A stretch of 64,000 nucleotides of DNA, from assembly GCF_000735455.1 (NCBI RefSeq), contig NZ_JMPS01000071.1:28517-92516 (forward strand), written 5' to 3'. A model generated the notes under the pieces. The model made no database searches, was not told the origin of the DNA, and saw nothing but the letters and a program-made list of their open reading frames with translations. The translations under genes and the position numbers were made by a program. Within the stretch, counting starts at the first letter, position 1. Each line of letters opens with the position of its first letter. The stretch comes from Yokenella regensburgei ATCC 49455. GTDB taxonomy: Bacteria; Pseudomonadota; Gammaproteobacteria; Enterobacterales; Enterobacteriaceae. Below, piece after piece: positions 17,761 to 26,865 of the stretch.

Positions 17761-17776
17761 ACGTAAACGTTTGCCT
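17761..17776. promoter_or_regulatory. PurR operator upstream of purR
   Basis: ACGTAAACGTTTGCCT matches the PurR consensus palindrome ACGCAAACGTTTGCGT at 14 of 16 positions. It lies 45 bases before the purR start, consistent with autorepression. Confidence 0.8.
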
Positions 17777-18013
17777 CTACACACCCTGACGCAATCATTT
17801 CAGATTGCATTACGCCGGGAAAACGACACAGGACGACAGGAGGGGGTCAATGGCCGGTACGCTTTTAATTTAGCGTGGGATTTTGGCTCATCCTGGCGCA
17901 AAGGGAAAGAGAAATAATGATCATCGCGACGAAAAGCGTGCAGATTTTTGTGCTTAACTATGTAAAAATGAGCAAGCTCACTTTTCATGTGGGGATAAAA
18001 AGGAGAAAAATTG

Positions 18014-18103
18014 ATGAGTACCGAACTGAAGCTCTCTCTGACTACCACGATTATTACCCTGGCCCTGATCGTTGCGGCCGGGCTGACGGCCGTTCTGCAC
18101 TGA
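18014..18103 (+). CDS. ynhF: Small membrane protein YnhF
   Basis: 29 aa, MSTELKLSLTTTIITLALIV as its first 20 residues. It is a single transmembrane helix preceded by a short polar N-terminus. It resembles E. coli YnhF, a verified 29-residue inner-membrane protein in the same position between purR and ydhP. Ribosome-binding site AAGGAG lies ahead of the ATG. A hairpin (18111-18130) follows eight bases after the stop. Function unknown. Confidence 0.93.
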   Translation: MSTELKLSLTTTIITLALIVAAGLTAVLH

Positions 18104-18110
18104 TTTTCAT

Positions 18111-18130
18111 GAGGGAGAGCCATCTCCCTC
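18111..18130 (+). terminator. Hairpin after ynhF
   Basis: Stem GAGGGAGA / TCTCCCTC around GCCA. There is no clear T-run, so termination efficiency is uncertain. Confidence 0.55.
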
Positions 18131-18270
18131 AATCCCTTCCCCCGCCATTGTTATCAATTGCGCAATAATCTTTTGCCAATTCCTTCACTTCTGTTTTTTG
18201 TGATTGCTGTCATACTTTCAACTTCTTAATAGGGTACCGCGCCTTCGCCGCGGCTGACCGGAGTTGTTAG

Positions 18271-19437
18271 ATGAAAATCAATTTTCCATTAGTAGCCCTC
18301 GCGATAGGCGCGTTTGGCATCGGTACGACCGAGTTTTCACCCATGGGCCTGCTGCCCGTCATTGCGAAAGGGGTTGATGTTTCTATTCCGGTTGCCGGGA
18401 TGTTAATCAGCGCCTACGCCGTTGGCGTGATGGTGGGTGCACCACTGATGACGCTGCTGCTGTCTCACCGGGCACGCCGTAACGCGTTGGTGTTCCTGAT
18501 GGCTATTTTTACCCTCGGCAACGTGCTGTCGGCGATTGCGCCGGATTACACCACGTTGATGCTATCACGCATCATCACCAGCCTTAACCACGGCGCGTTC
18601 TTCGGCCTGGGGTCAGTGGTGGCCGCAAGCGTCGTACCGAAGCATAAACAGGCAAGCGCGGTGGCGACCATGTTTATGGGCCTGACTATTGCCAATATCG
18701 GCGGTGTGCCGGCGGCGACCTGGCTTGGTGAAACCATCGGCTGGCGTATGTCTTTCCTTGCTACCGCCGGCCTGGGCGTTGTGGCGATGCTGAGCCTGTG
18801 GTTCTCTCTGCCAAAAGGGAGTGCCGGTGAGCGCCCTGACGTTAAACGCGAGCTTTCTGTACTGATGCGTCCGCAGGTATTGTCAGCGCTGCTGACCACC
18901 GTGCTGGGTGCCGGGGCGATGTTTACGCTTTATACGTATATTTCACCAGTCCTGCACACCATCACCGACGCCTCTCCGCTGTTTATTACCGCGATGCTGG
19001 TGCTGATCGGCGTGGGCTTCTCTATCGGTAACTACCTTGGTGGTAAGTTTGCCGACCGTTCGGTCAGCCGTACGCTCAAGGGATTCCTGCTGCTGCTGAT
19101 GGTCATTATGCTGGCAATTCCGCTGCTGGCGCGCAGTGAAATTGGCGCCGCTATCAGCATGGTGGTGTGGGGCGCGGCAACCTTCGCCGTCGTACCGCCG
19201 CTGCAGATGCGCGTGATGCGTGTGGCTCACGAAGCTCCAGGGCTTTCTTCTTCAGTGAATATTGGGGCGTTCAACCTCGGTAACGCACTGGGTGCCGCCG
19301 CCGGTGGCGCGGTGATCTCCGGTGGCCTCGGCTACAGTTTTGTACCGGTGATGGGGGCGATTATTGCCGGGCTGGCGCTGGTTGTGGTGCTGTTCGGTGG
19401 GCGTTCTCAGCCTGAAGAGGCGATGGTCAGTCAGTGA
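18271..19437 (+). CDS. ydhP: Inner-membrane MFS transporter YdhP
   Basis: 388 aa, twelve membrane helices, DHA1 (drug:H+ antiporter) family. The N-terminus MKINFPLVALAIGAFGIGTTEF is typical of the YdhP/NepI/SotB-like group, often described as arabinose or nucleoside efflux relatives. Substrate unproven. The cytoplasmic motif A region is LLSHRARRNALVF. Same place and direction as in E. coli, convergent with sodB. Confidence 0.92.
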   Translation: MKINFPLVALAIGAFGIGTTEFSPMGLLPVIAKGVDVSIPVAGMLISAYAVGVMVGAPLMTLLLSHRARRNALVFLMAIFTLGNVLSAIAPDYTTLMLSRIITSLNHGAFFGLGSVVAASVVPKHKQASAVATMFMGLTIANIGGVPAATWLGETIGWRMSFLATAGLGVVAMLSLWFSLPKGSAGERPDVKRELSVLMRPQVLSALLTTVLGAGAMFTLYTYISPVLHTITDASPLFITAMLVLIGVGFSIGNYLGGKFADRSVSRTLKGFLLLLMVIMLAIPLLARSEIGAAISMVVWGAATFAVVPPLQMRVMRVAHEAPGLSSSVNIGAFNLGNALGAAAGGAVISGGLGYSFVPVMGAIIAGLALVVVLFGGRSQPEEAMVSQ

Positions 19438-19470
19438 TAAAAATACGCAGAAGGGGTGACCCTTCTGCGT
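19436..19470. terminator. Terminator between ydhP and sodB
   Basis: Stem ACGCAGAAGG / CCTTCTGCGT with a six-base loop. On the minus strand it is followed by ATTTTTAT, so it best suits sodB. Confidence 0.85.
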
Positions 19471-19476
19471 TCTGGT

Positions 19477-20058
19477 TTATGCTGTCAGGTTCTTCGCAAC
19501 AAAATTCCAGTTTACCAGCGCCCAGAAATGCTCGAGGTAGTTCGGGCGGGCGTTACGGTAGTCAATGTAATACGCATGTTCCCACACATCGACGGTCAGC
19601 AGCGGCTTCGCGTCAGTGGTCAGCGGGGTACCCGCGTTAGAAGTCGAGACGATAGCGAGGCTGCCGTCTGCTTTCTTCACAAGCCAGGTCCAGCCAGAAC
19701 CGAAGTTCTTGATAGCCGCGTCGGTGAACTGTGCTTTGAAATCTGCAAAGCTACCGAACGCTTTAGTGATGGCTGCAGCTACTTCGCCGGTTGGCTCGCC
19801 GCCGGCCTGCGGTGCCAGGCAGTTCCAGTAGAAGGTGTGGTTCCACACCTGTGCTGCGTTGTTGAACATGCCGCCTTCAGAAGTACGAACAACTTCTTCC
19901 AGTGATTTGCCTTCAAACGCGGTGCCTTTTACCAGGTTATTCAGGTTGGTGACGTAGGTCTGGTGATGCTTGCCGTAGTGATATTCCAGCGTTTCTGCGG
20001 AAATGTGCGGCGCCAGGGCGTCTTTTGCATACGGTAATGCAGGTAATTCGAACGACAT
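19477..20058 (-). CDS. sodB: Iron superoxide dismutase
   Basis: 193 aa, cytoplasmic Fe-SOD that dismutates superoxide. Metal ligands are visible: His in [13 protein letters not shown], His in QVWNHTFYW, and Asp/His in [23 protein letters not shown] and Gln in APQAGGEP are characteristic of the Fe rather than Mn form. The leader ending AATAAAGGAGAGTAGCA before ATG is almost the same as in E. coli. There RyhB pairs over the ribosome-binding site to shut sodB off in iron starvation, so the same control is likely. Confidence 0.97.
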   Translation of the reverse strand: MSFELPALPYAKDALAPHISAETLEYHYGKHHQTYVTNLNNLVKGTAFEGKSLEEVVRTSEGGMFNNAAQVWNHTFYWNCLAPQAGGEPTGEVAAAITKAFGSFADFKAQFTDAAIKNFGSGWTWLVKKADGSLAIVSTSNAGTPLTTDAKPLLTVDVWEHAYYIDYRNARPNYLEHFWALVNWNFVAKNLTA

Positions 20059-20299
20059 TGCTACTCTCCTTTATTATTGTATGAACACTCAATAACCACG
20101 TATCGAGTATGGGTAGGGTAGCAAATTGAAAGGCGAGACAAAAGAGGAACTTAACCTTACATCTGGCCGGGTTGTGTGGCGTGGCTCATACCGGCAAAGC
20201 GTGTCAGACTGGCGCTGAGAGGGGATTTTTATGGTTCCCGTGGCACTTGCGCGCTTATACTGTTAAGCCAGTCTTTTTATTCTGATTTTGTGAGGTTGC

Positions 20300-20968
20300 A
20301 TGTCCTCTGAACTCTCTGCGAATAGCCCAACGGACAGCGCGACGCCTCGCAGGAAACGCGGACGCCCGCCGAAAGCGGTCTCCGTACAGCTTGATGTGAA
20401 GCGCACTATCATCCGCACCGGAGTGGAAGTGCTGACCGAGTCACCGTTCAGCGCCAGCAGCCTTGATTACATCCTCAAACGTGCCGGCGTCCCGAAAGGC
20501 TCTTTCTATTACTATTTTGAGAGTAAAGAAGCCTTCGGGATGGCGGTGCTTGAACAGTACGACAGTTTTTTCGCGCGACTCCTTCAGCGTACCCTGGGTG
20601 ACGAAACCCGTTTACCGCTCGACAGGATCGCAGCCTTTGTGGATGCGGCCGCCTCAGGAATGGCGAAGTATCAGTTCAATCGCGGCTGTGCGGTGGGCAA
20701 CCTGGCGCATGAGGTGGCAAAACTTCCGCCTGCGTTTCGCCAGAAATTAATGCAGGTCTTTGATCAATGGGAAGCGAAACTTGCGGTGTGCCTGCGTGAC
20801 GCCGTGGCAGCAGGGCAGATAGCGCACCATGTTGATATCAACATTCAGGCTTCGTTCTTCTGGACCGGCTGGGAAGGGGCAGTGCTCCGTGCCCGTTTAG
20901 AACAAACCCGCCGCCCGCTGGATCTCTTTCTGCAGGGCTTTATCGCCGGGCTTTCCGTCAGTAACTAA
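20300..20968 (+). CDS. acuR: TetR-family regulator, AcuR-like
   Basis: 222 aa. A basic N-terminal tail (RRKRGRPPK) precedes a TetR helix-turn-helix with recognition segment GVPKGSFYYYFESKEAFGMA (about residues 64-83). It is upstream of, and in the same direction as, an acrylyl-CoA reductase-type gene, matching the acuR-acuI pairs in which AcuR is released by acrylate. The 130-bp gap to acuI contains two TAGAC/GTCTA operators. The recognition helix is nearly that of NemR in this window. The AcuR name rests on context. The pair is not between sodB and mepH in E. coli. Confidence 0.8.
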   Translation: MSSELSANSPTDSATPRRKRGRPPKAVSVQLDVKRTIIRTGVEVLTESPFSASSLDYILKRAGVPKGSFYYYFESKEAFGMAVLEQYDSFFARLLQRTLGDETRLPLDRIAAFVDAAASGMAKYQFNRGCAVGNLAHEVAKLPPAFRQKLMQVFDQWEAKLAVCLRDAVAAGQIAHHVDINIQASFFWTGWEGAVLRARLEQTRRPLDLFLQGFIAGLSVSN

Positions 20969-21009
20969 CGCCTCCAGGCCTGTGCCGCAGCAAAAGCAAT
21001 AGAATTAAT

Positions 21010-21024
21010 TAGACGATCGGTCTA
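21010..21024. promoter_or_regulatory. AcuR-type operator 1
   Basis: TAGAC-GATCG-GTCTA, a perfect inverted repeat between acuR and acuI, of the same form as the nemA operator at 26088. Confidence 0.75.
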
Positions 21025-21070
21025 TTATTGTTTGATAAACGACGCCTGCATCCCATCGCGCATATTATTG

Positions 21071-21085
21071 TAGTCAATTGGTCTA
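21071..21085. promoter_or_regulatory. AcuR-type operator 2
   Basis: TAGTC-AATTG-GTCTA, one mismatch from the repeat at 21010. It ends 13 bases before the acuI start codon and borders its ribosome-binding site. Confidence 0.65.
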
Positions 21086-21098
21086 TTAAGGAATCAGC

Positions 21099-22085
21099 AT
21101 GTTTAACGCCATTCTCATCAATAAGTCCGACGCGGGTTATGACGCGCAATATACTTCCGTTGCGCAAAGTGACCTGCCGGAAGGTCACGTCACTGTCGCT
21201 ATCGATTATTCCTCCATCAATTATAAGGACGCGCTAGCCATCACCGGACGCGGCCCGATTGTGCGCCAGTTTCCAATGGTGCCGGGCATCGATTTTGCCG
21301 GAACGGTCACCGAGAGTTCAGACGATGCTTATCGCGTGGGGGATAAGGTTTTGCTCACGGGATGGGGCGTGGGCGAGCGCCACTGGGGCGGTCTGGCGCA
21401 AAAAGCCAGAGTGAAGAGCGAATGGCTGACCCGATTGCCGGAAGGCGCAAGCCCACAGACGGTGATGGCTATCGGCACCGCTGGTTTTACCGCCATGCTG
21501 TGTGTGAATGCGTTGTTGAAACAGGGGATAACGCCGCAGATGGGCCCGGTGCTGGTGACCGGTGCCAGCGGTGGGGTGGGTAGCTGTGCGGCCATCATTT
21601 TGCGCAAACTGGGTTATGACGTTATCGCAAGCTCCGGGCGTCCGGAGGAAACCGCACAGCTGCTGGCTAAATGGGGCGTGAAGGAGATAATCCATCGCGA
21701 TGAGCTGGGGGCTCCAGGTAAGCCGTTGCAGAAAGAGCGCTGGGCTGCGGCGGTGGATACCGTGGGTAGCCACACCCTGTTCAACGCCTGTGCCGGAACA
21801 AAATACAACGGCGTCGTAGCTGCCTGCGGCATGGCACAGGGAATGGATTTCCCGGCAAACGTTGCCCCTTTCATCCTGCGTGGAGTGACGCTGCGGGGCG
21901 TGGATAGCGTGATGGTAAGCCAGGCGGTCCGCGAAGAGACCTGGCGCGACGTGTGCCGGTACCTGACCGCCGATGACTTAGCGGGTATCAGCGTTGTGAA
22001 ACCGCTAAGCACCGCCATTGCCACCGCCGAAGCGCTGCTGGCAGGCCAGGTTCATGGTCGTGTGGTGATTGACTGCAATAAATAG
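21099..22085 (+). CDS. acuI: Acrylyl-CoA reductase (AcuI/YhdH family)
   Basis: 328 aa, medium-chain dehydrogenase/quinone reductase family without the zinc ligands. Known members reduce acrylyl-CoA to propionyl-CoA with NADPH, detoxifying an electrophile. N-terminal GroES-like part with IDYSSINYKDALAITG, nucleotide-binding motif TGASGGVG (about residues 152-159), and C-terminal GVTLRGVDSV, all typical of the YhdH/AcuI group. Controlled, by inference, by the adjacent TetR gene through two operators. It may be a second copy, since Enterobacteriaceae also carry yhdH elsewhere; that cannot be seen here. Confidence 0.88.
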   Translation: MFNAILINKSDAGYDAQYTSVAQSDLPEGHVTVAIDYSSINYKDALAITGRGPIVRQFPMVPGIDFAGTVTESSDDAYRVGDKVLLTGWGVGERHWGGLAQKARVKSEWLTRLPEGASPQTVMAIGTAGFTAMLCVNALLKQGITPQMGPVLVTGASGGVGSCAAIILRKLGYDVIASSGRPEETAQLLAKWGVKEIIHRDELGAPGKPLQKERWAAAVDTVGSHTLFNACAGTKYNGVVAACGMAQGMDFPANVAPFILRGVTLRGVDSVMVSQAVREETWRDVCRYLTADDLAGISVVKPLSTAIATAEALLAGQVHGRVVIDCNK

Positions 22086-22103
22086 AACTGATGAATAAAA
22101 GAA

Positions 22104-22126
22104 GAAGCCCGCATTATGCGGGCTTC
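22104..22126. terminator. Terminator between acuI and mepH
   Basis: Stem GAAGCCCGCA / TGCGGGCTTC with a three-base loop, between convergent genes. An A-run lies to the left, so on the minus strand a T-rich tail follows the mepH transcript. Confidence 0.8.
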
Positions 22127-22148
22127 TGTCGTTTGAACAGGGCAGGGA

Positions 22149-22967
22149 TCAGCGAATGGTTTTTGGTGTCATTACGCGACGAGCGCCAACGTAGTGACGG
22201 GTCCAGTAGTCTTCGCTCAGCGAGGTCACCTGGATATCGCGACCGGTACGCGGAGACTGGATGAATTTCCCATTACCAACATACACGCCAACGTGATCGG
22301 CAGTACCACGACCGCGGGTGCGGAAGAACACCAGATCGCCGCTTTCCAGTTCACTGCGGTTTACCGGGCGCGCGTCGCGCAAGTGGTACATTTCATTAGC
22401 CGTACGTGGAATCCGAATATTCACCAGATCTTTATAGGCGTAATAAACCAGACCGCTGCAATCAAAACCGGTTCGCGGTGAGGTGCCACCCCAACGGTAC
22501 GGTTTGCCAATCTGGTTCATTAATTTGTTCATTGCGGTTTTCTGCGCTTTCTGCACTTTTGCTTTGTGCACATCGGCCACTTTCAGCGGCTTATCGTCAA
22601 CGACCTTAACGCATTTCTTCTTGTGGCCTTTGGTGACGGTGCATTTTTGCGTCACTTTGGCGGCAGCGGTTTGTTGCTTGCTGCCCTTGTGCGTACTGGA
22701 AGCGGTTTTGTGAGTCGAGGAAGACGCTTTGCTGGAGGCGGTGGTTTTCTTTTTAGCGCTGGTTTTAGTGCTGGTTTTGCTGGTTGTTTTAGCAGTGGTT
22801 TTGGTTTTCTGGCTGGTTTTTTTCTTACGTTCGCTGCTTTTAACCGGGTGCGCTTTTTGGGCTGAAGACGACCGCGCCTGCTGGGAAGCATGCGACAAAG
22901 GCGTAAACGATATCGATGTAAAAAGTAAAGCACAGAGCGTGATCGAGATTTTATTTATCCGCGCCAC
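22149..22967 (-). CDS. mepH: Murein DD-endopeptidase MepH (NlpC/P60)
   Basis: 272 aa, formerly ydhO. It cleaves D-Ala-meso-DAP cross-links in peptidoglycan so that new strands can be inserted. Signal peptide to about residue 27. A long low-complexity linker (about 35-110) follows, rich in Lys, Thr and Ser (KTTSKTSTKTSAKKK-type runs), then the NlpC/P60 domain. Catalytic Cys is in GFDCSGLVYYAY, His in ADHVGVYVG. The basic linker probably lies along the sacculus or reaches through it. Same position as in E. coli. Confidence 0.95.
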   Translation of the reverse strand: MARINKISITLCALLFTSISFTPLSHASQQARSSSAQKAHPVKSSERKKKTSQKTKTTAKTTSKTSTKTSAKKKTTASSKASSSTHKTASSTHKGSKQQTAAAKVTQKCTVTKGHKKKCVKVVDDKPLKVADVHKAKVQKAQKTAMNKLMNQIGKPYRWGGTSPRTGFDCSGLVYYAYKDLVNIRIPRTANEMYHLRDARPVNRSELESGDLVFFRTRGRGTADHVGVYVGNGKFIQSPRTGRDIQVTSLSEDYWTRHYVGARRVMTPKTIR

Positions 22968-23309
22968 TGAGCAATCCCCTGTGATTAAGGCAGGCCTGCC
23001 ATCATGCCTGCGTATGATTTTTCAAAACGCATCGATTCTAATGCATAAGAACACGAAATGTTAATAGCCTTTTTGCATCTGATATCCCGTTTCGTAAGCA
23101 AGTGCAAAAAAATGCAGCAGTCGAGCAACATACAGAAATAAAACGCTCAGATTTTCATCCGCGCTGCCGATAAAGAGATATTTTTAAGGCAACTTCTGAA
23201 CGCAGAAGATAAAATAATGAGGCGTGAACAAAATGTTATTTTCGGACAGCGGTCATAGACGCTACAATGTCAGACTACTGCCGTAAGAGAAGTTATAGGA
23301 AGCAAGACA

Positions 23310-23657
23310 ATGACCACAACTATCGAAAAAATCCAGCGTCAAATCGCCGAAAACCCGATTCTGCTGTACATGAAAGGCTCTCCGAAGCTGCCAAGCTGTG
23401 GCTTCTCCGCTCAGGCGGTTCAGGCACTGTCTGCCTGTGGCGAGCGTTTTGCTTATGTCGACATTCTGCAGAACCCGGACATCCGTGCCGAGCTGCCGAA
23501 ATACGCAAACTGGCCGACCTTCCCGCAGCTGTGGGTTGACGGTGAACTGGTTGGCGGTTGCGACATTCTGATTGAAATGTACCAGCGTGGCGAACTTCAG
23601 CAGCTCATCAAAGAGACTGCGGCGAAGTACAAAGAAGAAGAGCCGAAAAGCGAATAA
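23310..23657 (+). CDS. grxD: Monothiol glutaredoxin Grx4
   Basis: 115 aa with the active-site motif CGFS in LPSCGFSAQ (about residues 30-33). Grx4 binds a [2Fe-2S] cluster with glutathione, often together with BolA, and takes part in iron-sulfur cluster delivery; cytoplasmic. Other glutathione-contact elements TFPQLWVDGELVGGCD are present. In E. coli lhr lies on the far side of rnt relative to this gene, but here rnt follows after only 78 bp. Confidence 0.97.
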   Translation: MTTTIEKIQRQIAENPILLYMKGSPKLPSCGFSAQAVQALSACGERFAYVDILQNPDIRAELPKYANWPTFPQLWVDGELVGGCDILIEMYQRGELQQLIKETAAKYKEEEPKSE

Positions 23658-23670
23658 TGTGTTCTGTCAT

Positions 23671-23695
23671 GCCGGAGGCACTACGCTTATCCGGC
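23671..23695. repeat. REP-like extragenic palindrome after grxD
   Basis: GCCGGAGGCACTACGCTTATCCGGC has the GCCGGA...TTATCCGGC arms of enterobacterial REP elements. It lies between grxD and the terminator. Confidence 0.75.
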
Positions 23696-23713
23696 GACAG
23701 AAACCTGTAAAAA

Positions 23714-23738
23714 AGCGACCTTACGGTCGCTTTTTTTA
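23714..23738. terminator. Bidirectional terminator between grxD and rnt
   Basis: Stem AGCGACC / GGTCGCT around TTAC, with an A-run on the left and seven T on the right, serving both convergent genes. Confidence 0.9.
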
Positions 23739-24386
23739 TTCCTGCGTCTCAGCGACAGGTAGCGGCCAGCCGCCCATACGTTTCCAGCGGTTGACGATTT
23801 CGCAAAACAGGATGGCGGTCTGTTCGGTGTCGTACAGCGCCGAGTGGGCTTTGCTGCTGTCAAACTCCATACCCGCTGCGGCACAGGCTTTTGACAACAC
23901 GGTTTGCCCAAGCGCCAGTCCGCTCAGAGCTGCGGTGTCGAAGGTCACAAACGGATGGAACGGGTTACGCTTGAGTGACGCGCGTTCAGCCGCGGCCATC
24001 ATAAAGCTATGATCGAAGGTAGCATTGTGCGCAACCATAATCGCCCGGTTGCAGTTACTGTCTTTGATGCCTTTACGCACGGCTTTAAAGATGGCGTGCA
24101 GGGCATCGTATTCGCTGACCGCACCACGCTCCGGATCGTCAGGATTAATGCCGTTGAAAGCCAGCGCTTCAGGCTGCAGATTGGCGCCTTCAAATGGGGT
24201 AACGTGGAAATGCAGTGTGGTGTCCGGCATCAGCCAACCTTGCTCATCCATTTTTAGCGTGACGGCGGCAACTTCGAGTAACGCATCGGTTGCTGCATTA
24301 AACCCGGCCGTTTCGACATCAATGACTACCGGATAAAATCCGCGGAAACGGTCGCACAGACCATTCAGTTGAGCATTGTCGGACAT
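23736..24386 (-). CDS. rnt: Ribonuclease T
   Basis: 216 aa, DEDDh-type 3'-5' exoribonuclease that trims the CCA end and other stable-RNA 3' ends; homodimer. DEDD residues are readable: D and E in [11 protein letters not shown] (about 21-31), D in HNATFDHSF, and H/D in [11 protein letters not shown]. Length matches E. coli (215). In E. coli lhr is the downstream gene; here none follows before the terminator. Confidence 0.97.
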   Translation of the reverse strand: MSDNAQLNGLCDRFRGFYPVVIDVETAGFNAATDALLEVAAVTLKMDEQGWLMPDTTLHFHVTPFEGANLQPEALAFNGINPDDPERGAVSEYDALHAIFKAVRKGIKDSNCNRAIMVAHNATFDHSFMMAAAERASLKRNPFHPFVTFDTAALSGLALGQTVLSKACAAAGMEFDSSKAHSALYDTEQTAILFCEIVNRWKRMGGWPLPVAETQE

Positions 24387-24493
24387 CAGAATCTCTTGTA
24401 CTAAATAACGAAGCGCGCATTATGGCAAATTTTGCCCAGGCTGGGTAGGCGGCGGGAAAAAAGAACGGGTGCCGAAGCACCCGCAGGAAGAGA

Positions 24494-24901
24494 TTAGTGG
24501 CCGAGACCTTTTCCGGCATCTTTCTCTTCGATCAGTTCAATCTTGTAGCCATCCGGATCTTCGACAAACGCGATGACGGTCGTACCGCCTTTCACCGGGC
24601 CCGCTTCGCGGGTGACGTTGCCGCCGTTTTTACGGATACGGTCGCAGGCTTCAGCGGCATTCTCGACGCTCAGCGCGATATGACCGTAGGCGGTGCCGAG
24701 CTCGTAGCTGTCTACACCCCAGTTCCAGGTCAGTTCAATGACCGCTTCGTCACTTTCCGCGCCGTAGCCGACGAAAGCGAGAGAGTATTTATACTCCGGA
24801 TTTTCGCTGGTGCGCAGCAGTTTCATGCCCAGTACGTTGGTATAGAACTCGATGGAACGTTGCAGATCGCCAACGCGCAGCATGGTGTGAAGTAAGCGCA
24901 T
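24494..24901 (-). CDS. gloA: Lactoylglutathione lyase (glyoxalase I)
   Basis: 135 aa, Ni2+-dependent enzyme that converts the methylglyoxal-glutathione hemithioacetal to S-lactoylglutathione. Metal ligands fit the family: His5 in RLLHTM, a Glu in [10 protein letters not shown], His in YGHIALSVE and Glu in YKIELIEEK. It is downstream of nemA on the same strand (75 bp), reproducing the known nemR-nemA-gloA electrophile-response operon. Confidence 0.97.
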   Translation of the reverse strand: MRLLHTMLRVGDLQRSIEFYTNVLGMKLLRTSENPEYKYSLAFVGYGAESDEAVIELTWNWGVDSYELGTAYGHIALSVENAAEACDRIRKNGGNVTREAGPVKGGTTVIAFVEDPDGYKIELIEEKDAGKGLGH

Positions 24902-24976
24902 ATTTTTCCCTTAAAAAGTCGCGAGTAGAGAGTCTGTGAGTATAGCGGCGGATGCCCGCCGCTATCAATGCGGGGA

Positions 24977-26074
24977 TTAAAGCGTTGGGTAATCGGTATA
25001 GCCTTCAGCGCCACCACCGTAGAAGCTTTCCGGGCGCTGCGGGTTCAGTTCCGTTTTGTGCTGCAGGCGAGCCACCAGATCCGGGTTTGCAATCCAGTCA
25101 CGGCCAAAAGCGACGGCATCAATCAGGCCTTTCGCAATCAGATCGTTGGCTTTTTCCAGTGTATACGCCCCGGCACCGATAATAGGGCCGTGGAAACGCT
25201 CGCGAACTTTACGGCGGAACGCTTCGTCGTACGGCTTGCCGCCAGCCCAGTCCGGTTCGGACATATGCAGGTAGGCGATACCGCGTTTGCCCAGCTGTTC
25301 GATGAGATACAACGCGTCGGCTTCTTCATCCGGGCCGTTACCCACGTTCTGGAAGCTGCCAATCGGGGAAACGCGGATACCAATGCGATCGGCACCCCAT
25401 TCTTTAATACCGGCATCTACCACTTCCAGCACCAGGCGAGCACGATTTTCCACGCTGCCGCCGTACTGATCGGTACGCTGATTAGATTCCGGTGACAGGA
25501 ACTGGTGCAGCAGATAGCCGTGAGCGGAGTGCAGCTCAACCAGATCGAAACCGGCTTCGCGGGCGTTGGCGATAGCATGACGGAAGTCATTCACGATTCC
25601 CGGGATCTCAGCGGTTTCCAGCGCTCGCGGCATTGAGGTGTCGACGCGAATAGCGTGGCCGTTTTCATCACGCAGCGAAGTGCGGGTACCGGCAATGATC
25701 GCAGAAGGCGCGACCGGCGCTTCACCATGTGGCTGAATGCTATGGTGAGAGATACGGCCGGTGTGCCACAGCTGGACGGCGATATGGCCATTTTCAGCAT
25801 GTACACCTGCGGTGATTTTTTTCCACGCGGCAACCTGCTCCGGGCTGTGCAGCCCTGGTGCACCGGCATAGCCTTTTGCCTGCGCGGAAACCTGGGTGGC
25901 TTCAGAGATAATCAAACCGGAGCTGGCGCGCTGGCGGTAATACTCGGCCATCAATGGGGTCGGAATATCGCCGGGCTCAATGCTGCGCAGACGGGTCAGC
26001 GGCGCCATGAAGACGCGGTTCGGCACGTTGATGGCGCCGACGGTAAGCGGGGAAAACACATTCTTCTGGGACAT
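24977..26074 (-). CDS. nemA: N-ethylmaleimide reductase, Old Yellow Enzyme family
   Basis: 365 aa, FMN- and NADPH-dependent reductase of activated alkenes, nitro compounds and quinones. TIM-barrel elements: [21 protein letters not shown] at the N-terminus, [10 protein letters not shown], and [17 protein letters not shown] with the His/Tyr region that positions substrates. [11 protein letters not shown] is near the phosphate-binding end. Second gene of the nemR operon. A TAGAC/GTCTA operator lies directly in front of it. Confidence 0.96.
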   Translation of the reverse strand: MSQKNVFSPLTVGAINVPNRVFMAPLTRLRSIEPGDIPTPLMAEYYRQRASSGLIISEATQVSAQAKGYAGAPGLHSPEQVAAWKKITAGVHAENGHIAVQLWHTGRISHHSIQPHGEAPVAPSAIIAGTRTSLRDENGHAIRVDTSMPRALETAEIPGIVNDFRHAIANAREAGFDLVELHSAHGYLLHQFLSPESNQRTDQYGGSVENRARLVLEVVDAGIKEWGADRIGIRVSPIGSFQNVGNGPDEEADALYLIEQLGKRGIAYLHMSEPDWAGGKPYDEAFRRKVRERFHGPIIGAGAYTLEKANDLIAKGLIDAVAFGRDWIANPDLVARLQHKTELNPQRPESFYGGGAEGYTDYPTL

Positions 26075-26087
26075 GATGACTCCTGAG

Positions 26088-26102
26088 TAGACCGGTCGTC
26101 TA
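26088..26102. promoter_or_regulatory. NemR-type operator before nemA
   Basis: TAGAC-CGGTC-GTCTA, an inverted repeat in the 55-bp nemR-nemA gap, 14 bases before the nemA start codon. Confidence 0.7.
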
Positions 26103-26129
26103 GTAATTCGCTAAATAAAAACGCCTGGT

Positions 26130-26729
26130 TTACACCGAAGGCGCCGCAATCATAGTTTTTGCATGAGCCAGCGCGCTTTCGAGCGGCGTGGCGCTGCGTG
26201 ACATCTTGGCCTGCAGATTGGCACCCAGCCACAGGGAGTAGAGCACCTGCGACTGCGTTAGCGCGTCACCCTGAAAGGTGAGGCTACCTTCGCGTTGGCC
26301 GTTTTCCAGCGCCCCGGCGAGCAGGACGATAATTTGGTTCGCGCCTTTGTTCATCTCGCTGCGCATCATCTCTGAGAGATCGCAGACTTCAGCAGAGAGT
26401 TTTACCGTCAGGCAACCGCTGATGATCCCTTGCTGGCAGAACTGGTTCAGCGTTTGCTGGTAGTAGGCCAGCAGGCGATCACGGTAGTTTCCTTCACCTG
26501 AGGCGAAATGATTCTTCAGCCGCAGATGGTAATCCGCATAGTGACGCTCAAGCATCGCTACGCCAAAAGTCTCTTTTGAGCGGAAGTAGTGATAGAACGA
26601 GCCTTTCGGCACTTCCGCCGTCTTCAGTAGTTCGCTCAGACCCATGCCGGTAAAACCCTTGAGCATGCAAAGACGCTCGCCGGTGGCAAGGATATGTTCT
26701 CGGGTATCACAATCAACAGGTCTGCTCAT
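26130..26729 (-). CDS. nemR: Electrophile-sensing repressor NemR, TetR family
   Basis: 199 aa. The helix-turn-helix includes EVPKGSFYHYFRSKETFGVA (about 39-58). NemR represses nemRA-gloA and is released when its cysteines react with N-ethylmaleimide, quinones, methylglyoxal or hypochlorous acid. Cysteines in the effector domain are seen in NQFCQQGIISGCLTVKLSAEVCD. It is preceded by the perfect operator at 26745. Confidence 0.95.
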   Translation of the reverse strand: MSRPVDCDTREHILATGERLCMLKGFTGMGLSELLKTAEVPKGSFYHYFRSKETFGVAMLERHYADYHLRLKNHFASGEGNYRDRLLAYYQQTLNQFCQQGIISGCLTVKLSAEVCDLSEMMRSEMNKGANQIIVLLAGALENGQREGSLTFQGDALTQSQVLYSLWLGANLQAKMSRSATPLESALAHAKTMIAAPSV

Positions 26730-26744
26730 GGGGAAATAATGTAG

Positions 26745-26760
26745 TAGACCGATTGGTCTA
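26745..26760. promoter_or_regulatory. NemR box upstream of nemR
   Basis: TAGACC-GATT-GGTCTA, a six-base-pair inverted repeat 16 bases before the nemR start. It matches the known E. coli NemR box pattern. Confidence 0.85.
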
Positions 26761-26865
26761 ATGCAAGAAAAATTGTGCGTCCGTCGAAGCTGTATCGATT
26801 AAGGGTTGCGCAAGGCGAGTGAAACGTCTTCAATGGTATAACAATCTTTTAACGGGGGACAGGGC

